NCBI GenBank assembly: GCA_041743835.1
Contig: JBGTLW010000141.1
Coordinates: 1 to 7,246, forward strand
Direction: 5' to 3'
Source of the DNA: JBGTLW01 sp041743835
GTDB lineage: Bacteria; Planctomycetota; Phycisphaerae; Phycisphaerales; Phycisphaeraceae
Length of the DNA stretch: 7,246 nt
Shown here piece by piece: positions 4,808 through 7,246 of the stretch. Under the pieces are notes generated by a model. That model saw nothing but the letters and a program-made list of their open reading frames with translations, did not search any database and was not told where the DNA came from. Both the position numbers and the translations under genes were made by a program. How positions within the stretch are numbered: the first letter of the stretch is position 1; each line of letters begins with the position of its first letter.

Positions 4808-6015
4808 GGCGCGGCTTGCCGGGTGGGTAGGAGGGCGGCGCGTGCGTCACGGACGGCGCGGATCGCGGCTTCGGTGGACGGGGCGGTGGCGGTGAGGTGT
4901 CCCATCTTTCGGCCGGGGCGTGCGGCGTCCTTGCCGTAGAGGTGGAGCTTGACATCCGGGTCAGCGAGCGCGTGGTCCCAGCGCGGGTTCCCGGATTCCC
5001 AGAGGTCGCCCAGCAGGTTGGCCGCCGCCGCGGGCCGCAACAGTTTCGTCGATCCCAGCGGTAGGCCACAGATCGCGCGGACCTGCTGCTCGAACTGGCT
5101 GGTGACGCAGGCATCGAGCGTGAGGTGCCCGGAGTTGTGCGGCCGGGGCGCGATCTCGTTGATCAGCAGCCCGCCGGCCTCGGTCACGAAAAACTCCACA
5201 CACGCCACGCCCACCACATCGAACAGGCTCATCACCTGCCCGGCGATGTCGATGGCCTGCTGGGCGAGCGAGTCGGGCAGGCTCGCGGGGCAGATCGAAA
5301 GGTCGAGGATGTGGTTGGCGTGCTGGTTTTCGATGGGCTGATAGCAGGCGGCCTGCCCGTGGGTCGAGCGCGCTGCGACGACCGACACCTCGCGGTCGAA
5401 GCGGATCAACTTCTCGTAGATCGCCTCCTGGCTGGCGATAGAGCGCCAGGCGTCGGGGGCGTCCTGTGGCCGGTCGATCCGCACCTGCCCTTTACCGTCG
5501 TAACCCCACGCGGCGGTCTTGAGGATCGCGGGCGTGCCAAGGTCCGCGGTCGCGCGGTCCAGGTCGGCTTCGCTGCGCACCGGGGCGAACGGCGTCACCG
5601 CCAGGCCCGCGTCCCGAAGCGCCGTCTTCTCACGCAGTCGGTTTTGCGTCGTGTGCAGCACGCTGCCCCCAGGCCGAACCGGCGCGTGCTTGGCCGCGGC
5701 TTCGCTCGCCGCGGCAGGCACGTTCTCAAACTCAAATGTCACCACCGACACCCCACGCGCGAACTCGGCCAACGCCTCTAGGTCGCTGTACGACGCGTTC
5801 ACGATGTGGTCGGCGATCTGACCGGCCGGCGAGTCCGCCTCCGGCACAAACACATGCACCCGATACCCCATCCGGTGCGCCGCCTGCGTGAACATCCGGC
5901 CAAGCTGCCCGCCACCCAACACGCCCAGCGTCGCCCCCGGAGGAATCGTACCCCCCGGAAGCTTGGCTCCCTGACCATTGGCCCCCGGCAAAATAGGTGA
6001 ATCACAACCGCTCAT
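4804..6015 (-). CDS. purK: N5-carboxyaminoimidazole ribonucleotide synthase PurK
   Basis: PurK is the ATP-grasp enzyme that carboxylates AIR with ATP and bicarbonate, giving N5-CAIR in de novo purine synthesis. The 403-residue protein shows the N-terminal dinucleotide-like fold (GVLGGGQLGRMF, residues 31-42), FEFENVP (94-100), the ATP-grasp lid GYDGKGQ (171-177), and the catalytic and metal-binding block INEIAPRPHNSGHLTLDA (285-302), followed by the C-terminal motif HLYGKDAARPGRKMGHLT (358-375). About 27 residues precede the usual family start; this proline- and glycine-rich extension is poorly conserved in style, so a later internal start is possible. The ATG at 6015 is favoured because it overlaps the purE stop codon as ATGA, like every other junction in this operon. 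It consumes one bicarbonate per turn and lies directly before the bicarbonate transporter gene. Confidence 0.97.
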   Translation of the reverse strand: MSGCDSPILPGANGQGAKLPGGTIPPGATLGVLGGGQLGRMFTQAAHRMGYRVHVFVPEADSPAGQIADHIVNASYSDLEALAEFARGVSVVTFEFENVPAAASEAAAKHAPVRPGGSVLHTTQNRLREKTALRDAGLAVTPFAPVRSEADLDRATADLGTPAILKTAAWGYDGKGQVRIDRPQDAPDAWRSIASQEAIYEKLIRFDREVSVVAARSTHGQAACYQPIENQHANHILDLSICPASLPDSLAQQAIDIAGQVMSLFDVVGVACVEFFVTEAGGLLINEIAPRPHNSGHLTLDACVTSQFEQQVRAICGLPLGSTKLLRPAAAANLLGDLWESGNPRWDHALADPDVKLHLYGKDAARPGRKMGHLTATAPSTEAAIRAVRDARAALLPTRQAAP

Positions 6016-6524
6016 GGCAGCTCCTGGTCAAGAACACTCTGGGTCTGCCTGGCGATCATCGCCTCTACACGCTCGCGTAGCGCGGGGTCGGTCGTTGCGA
6101 GCATGCGTGCGGCGAAGAGCCCGGCATTTTTCGCGCCCGCTTCGCCGATGGCGAAGCTCCCCACCGGGACACCCCCGGGCATCTGCGCGATCGACAGCAG
6201 CGAGTCCAAGCCGCTGAGCGCCTTGCTCTGCACCGGGACCCCCAGCACCGGTAGCGATGTCCACGCCGCGACCATCCCCGGCAGGTGGGCCGCTCCTCCT
6301 GCCCCGGCGATGACCACTCGCAGCCCGCGCCCCGCGGCGCTCCTGGCGTAGTCCGCCATCAGGTCCGGCGTCCGGTGGGCCGAGACCACACGCGCCTCGT
6401 AAGCCACGCCCAGCGCTTTGAGCGCCTCGGCCGCGTGACACATCGTCGGCCAGTCCGACTGGCTGCCCATGATGACCCCGACCAAGGGGCTGCTTGAGGC
6501 GGCGGGGGGCGGTGCGTCGGGCAT
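6012..6524 (-). CDS. purE: N5-CAIR mutase PurE (class I)
   Basis: PurE rearranges N5-CAIR into CAIR, the step after PurK. The 170-residue protein has all class I signatures: GVIMGSQSDWPTM (residues 16-28), SAHRTP with the catalytic histidine (48-53), AGAGGAAHLPGMVAA (73-87), PVQSKALSGLDSLLSIAQMP (97-116, substrate phosphate and ribose contacts) and AIGEAGAKNA (125-134). The presence of PurK next door fits class I, since class II PurE works without PurK. The ATG at 6524 follows an AAAGGT ribosome binding site with 6-nt spacing. A short alanine/proline-rich N-terminus (residues 2-12) precedes the domain. It is the first gene of the purE-purK-sbtA-sbtB operon and is led by a sigma70-like promoter in the divergent intergenic region. 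Confidence 0.97.
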   Translation of the reverse strand: MPDAPPPAASSSPLVGVIMGSQSDWPTMCHAAEALKALGVAYEARVVSAHRTPDLMADYARSAAGRGLRVVIAGAGGAAHLPGMVAAWTSLPVLGVPVQSKALSGLDSLLSIAQMPGGVPVGSFAIGEAGAKNAGLFAARMLATTDPALRERVEAMIARQTQSVLDQELP

Positions 6525-6550
6525 GGGTTACCTTTCGAGGCGGGTTGAGG

Positions 6551-6578
6551 TGGACAGGGACAAATTACGCAATATAAT
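6551..6578 (+). promoter_or_regulatory. Predicted sigma70 promoter of the winged-helix regulator gene
   Basis: On the plus strand TGGACA (6551-6556, five of six matches to the -35 consensus) is separated by 16 bp from a perfect TATAAT (6573-6578). Transcription would start near 6585, about 50 nt before the regulator start codon. The promoter overlaps the divergent purE promoter, so the two directions probably compete or are co-regulated. Confidence 0.6.
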
Positions 6579-6590
6579 TCACGAAGTCAA
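6562..6590 (-). promoter_or_regulatory. Predicted sigma70 promoter of the purEK-sbtAB operon
   Basis: On the minus strand a -35 box TTGACT (6590-6585) is followed after 17 bp by TAATTT (6567-6562) as -10. Transcription would begin near 6555, giving a leader of about 30 nt before purE. The -10 matches consensus at only three of six positions. A TATATT inside the spacer with TTTACA upstream (19-bp spacing) is an alternative. The segment is clearly AT-rich against its surroundings. Confidence 0.5.
6563..6579. promoter_or_regulatory. 17-bp palindrome between divergent promoters, possible operator
   Basis: AATTA (6563-6567) and TAATT (6575-6579) form an inverted repeat with a 7-bp spacer. It covers the plus-strand -10 box and overlaps the minus-strand -10 box. 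This is the expected size and place of an operator for a dimeric winged-helix protein, such as the one encoded next to it, which would then control itself and purE together. AT-rich palindromes arise easily by chance, so the assignment is tentative. Confidence 0.4.
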
Positions 6591-6636
6591 TTTCATGTAA
6601 AGTGAGCCGCTATCATGCCGGTGTGCAAGGATCCCG

Positions 6637-6951
6637 ATGCCACGCCAGCCCACCCAACCCCTCCCCGCCACCTGGACCTTCCTGACCAATCACACGCACG
6701 TGCTGATCTGCCTGCACCGCGACCCGACGATCCGCCTGCGCGATGTCGCCCAGGCTGTGGGTATCACCGAGCGGGCGGTGCAGCGTATCGTGCAGGAGCT
6801 CGAGGAGGCGGGCGTCATCACCCGGGAGCGTGACGGCCGGCGTAACACTTACCAGGTCGATGCCCAGTCCCTCCTGCGCCACCCGCTCGAAGGCCACTGC
6901 TCGGTGGGAGACCTGCTGCGGATGGCCAACCGTTCGCGCCCGAGGGCGTGA
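6637..6951 (+). CDS. Small winged-helix transcriptional regulator
   Basis: The 104-residue protein is a single winged helix-turn-helix domain of the MarR/ArsR-like kind. TWTFLTNHTHVLICL forms the first helix (residues 12-26). The helix-turn-helix is RLRDVAQAVGITERAVQRIV (33-52), then EELEEAGVI-like recognition-end residues and the wing RERDGRRNTYQV (63-74). It ends with LRHPLEGHCSVGDLLRM, a tail I recognise from a widespread family of small uncharacterised bacterial regulators. No metal-binding cysteine pair of the ArsR type is seen. The ATG at 6637 is preferred over the in-window ATG at 6615, which lies in another frame, because AAGGA (6627-6631) sits 5 nt before it. The gene is divergent from purE and precedes PEP carboxylase. 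Its effector is unknown. Confidence 0.85.
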   Translation: MPRQPTQPLPATWTFLTNHTHVLICLHRDPTIRLRDVAQAVGITERAVQRIVQELEEAGVITRERDGRRNTYQVDAQSLLRHPLEGHCSVGDLLRMANRSRPRA

Positions 6952-7078
6952 TGGCCCTGGCCCCGCCAGTTGAGGTTTTGCCCGCTGCGCTGCAGCCCGA
7001 GTCCTTACTCACGGAAGTTAGCCCACTCGCGGGACGCCAACAAGTAGCCCCGCCTTGGTCCCCACCCGGATATCCGCC
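6952..7078. other. Leader region before PEP carboxylase
   Basis: This 127-bp gap separates the regulator stop from the PEP carboxylase start. No clear promoter is visible. Short dyads are present (GAGT-CCTT-ACTC at about 7000-7011 and CCGGATATCCG just upstream of the start). The next gene may be transcribed from the regulator promoter or from one I cannot see. Confidence 0.35.
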
Positions 7079-7246
7079 ATGACCGAATATGCCAGCCGCA
7101 CCCACATCCCCGGCGACCACGCCCTGCGACGCGACATCCGCCTGCTGGGCTGGCAGTTCCGCCGGCTGATCCTGACGCACGGCGGGGCGGACATCTGGGA
7201 GGCGCTGCACCGTATGCGCGAGCTCGCTGGCGCCCGGCAGGCCGGT
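7079..7246 (+). CDS. ppc: Phosphoenolpyruvate carboxylase, N-terminal start (partial)
   Basis: The 56 codons present run off the right edge of the window. The peptide contains HALRRDIRLLGWQFRRLI followed by a Gly-Gly and WEALHRMRELAGARQAG. This matches the pattern of the bacterial PEP carboxylase N-terminus: LR..I..LG..L...I....G...W/L..v..iR.La, as in the E. coli enzyme beginning at its ALRSNVSMLGKVLG segment. PEP carboxylase adds bicarbonate to PEP to give oxaloacetate, replenishing the TCA cycle. The catalytic histidine and arginine motifs lie beyond the window, so the call rests on the first helices alone. The ATG at 7079 was chosen as the first start in a frame with this similarity; there is no strong ribosome binding site, only CGGAT near 7067-7071. 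Like PurK, it would use bicarbonate delivered by SbtA. Confidence 0.72.
   Translation, partial: MTEYASRTHIPGDHALRRDIRLLGWQFRRLILTHGGADIWEALHRMRELAGARQAG

Noticed and set aside
6615..6833. An alternative plus-strand gene starting at ATG 6615
   Set aside because: It is out of frame with the winged-helix protein, proline/arginine-rich as expected for a shadow frame, and has no ribosome binding site.
6613..6897. A minus-strand frame opposite the winged-helix gene
   Set aside because: The plus-strand frame has a ribosome binding site, a helix-turn-helix and a wing; the opposite frame has none of these.
1..7246. CRISPR array, rRNA, toxin-antitoxin pair or transposase
   Set aside because: No regularly spaced repeats, no rRNA signatures, no recognisable toxin/antitoxin fold and no DDE or HUH transposase motifs are present in the window.

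Overview
This is a GC-rich bacterial window. The combination of an SbtA/SbtB pair of the type seen in planctomycetes, a purEK pair and generally high GC suggests a planctomycete, possibly Phycisphaerae-like. That placement is an inference from protein flavour only; no rRNA is present.

The window has two very different halves. Left half (about 1-3490) is accessory and decayed. It holds 24-bp direct repeats just upstream of a four-helix membrane protein gene (141-944, DUF4239/bestrophin-like), then a short dyad resembling an integron attC site, and a small two-helix membrane protein gene broken by a frameshift (977-1215). Next comes a strongly hairpinned non-coding stretch. It ends in a 42-nt 3' half of a tRNA-Met(CAT) gene on the minus strand, which looks like an attachment-site scar. 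Beyond it, on the minus strand, lie two broken genes in one reading frame: an N-terminally truncated PPP-family phosphatase and the first part of a type III restriction (Res-like) helicase. The Res-like gene has a frameshift at codon 5, a hexanucleotide expansion beside its Walker A motif and a lost C-terminus.

Right half (about 3540-7246) is tightly packed and appears functional. On the minus strand purE, purK, sbtA and sbtB form one operon in which every junction is a 4-nt ATGA stop/start overlap. PurK consumes bicarbonate to make N5-CAIR, PurE converts N5-CAIR to CAIR, SbtA is a Na+/bicarbonate symporter, and SbtB is its PII-like, adenine-nucleotide-sensing partner. A divergent gene on the plus strand encodes a small winged-helix regulator. 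The two directions share overlapping sigma70-type promoters with a 17-bp palindrome between them. About 130 bp further on, the plus strand carries the start of a probable phosphoenolpyruvate carboxylase, another bicarbonate-consuming enzyme, which runs off the window.

The most interesting reading is that this is a bicarbonate supply-and-use locus. A bicarbonate importer and its nucleotide-responsive regulator are translationally coupled to the bicarbonate-dependent step of purine synthesis and sit beside PEP carboxylase. This would be a heterotrophic use of SbtAB outside the cyanobacterial CO2-concentrating mechanism.
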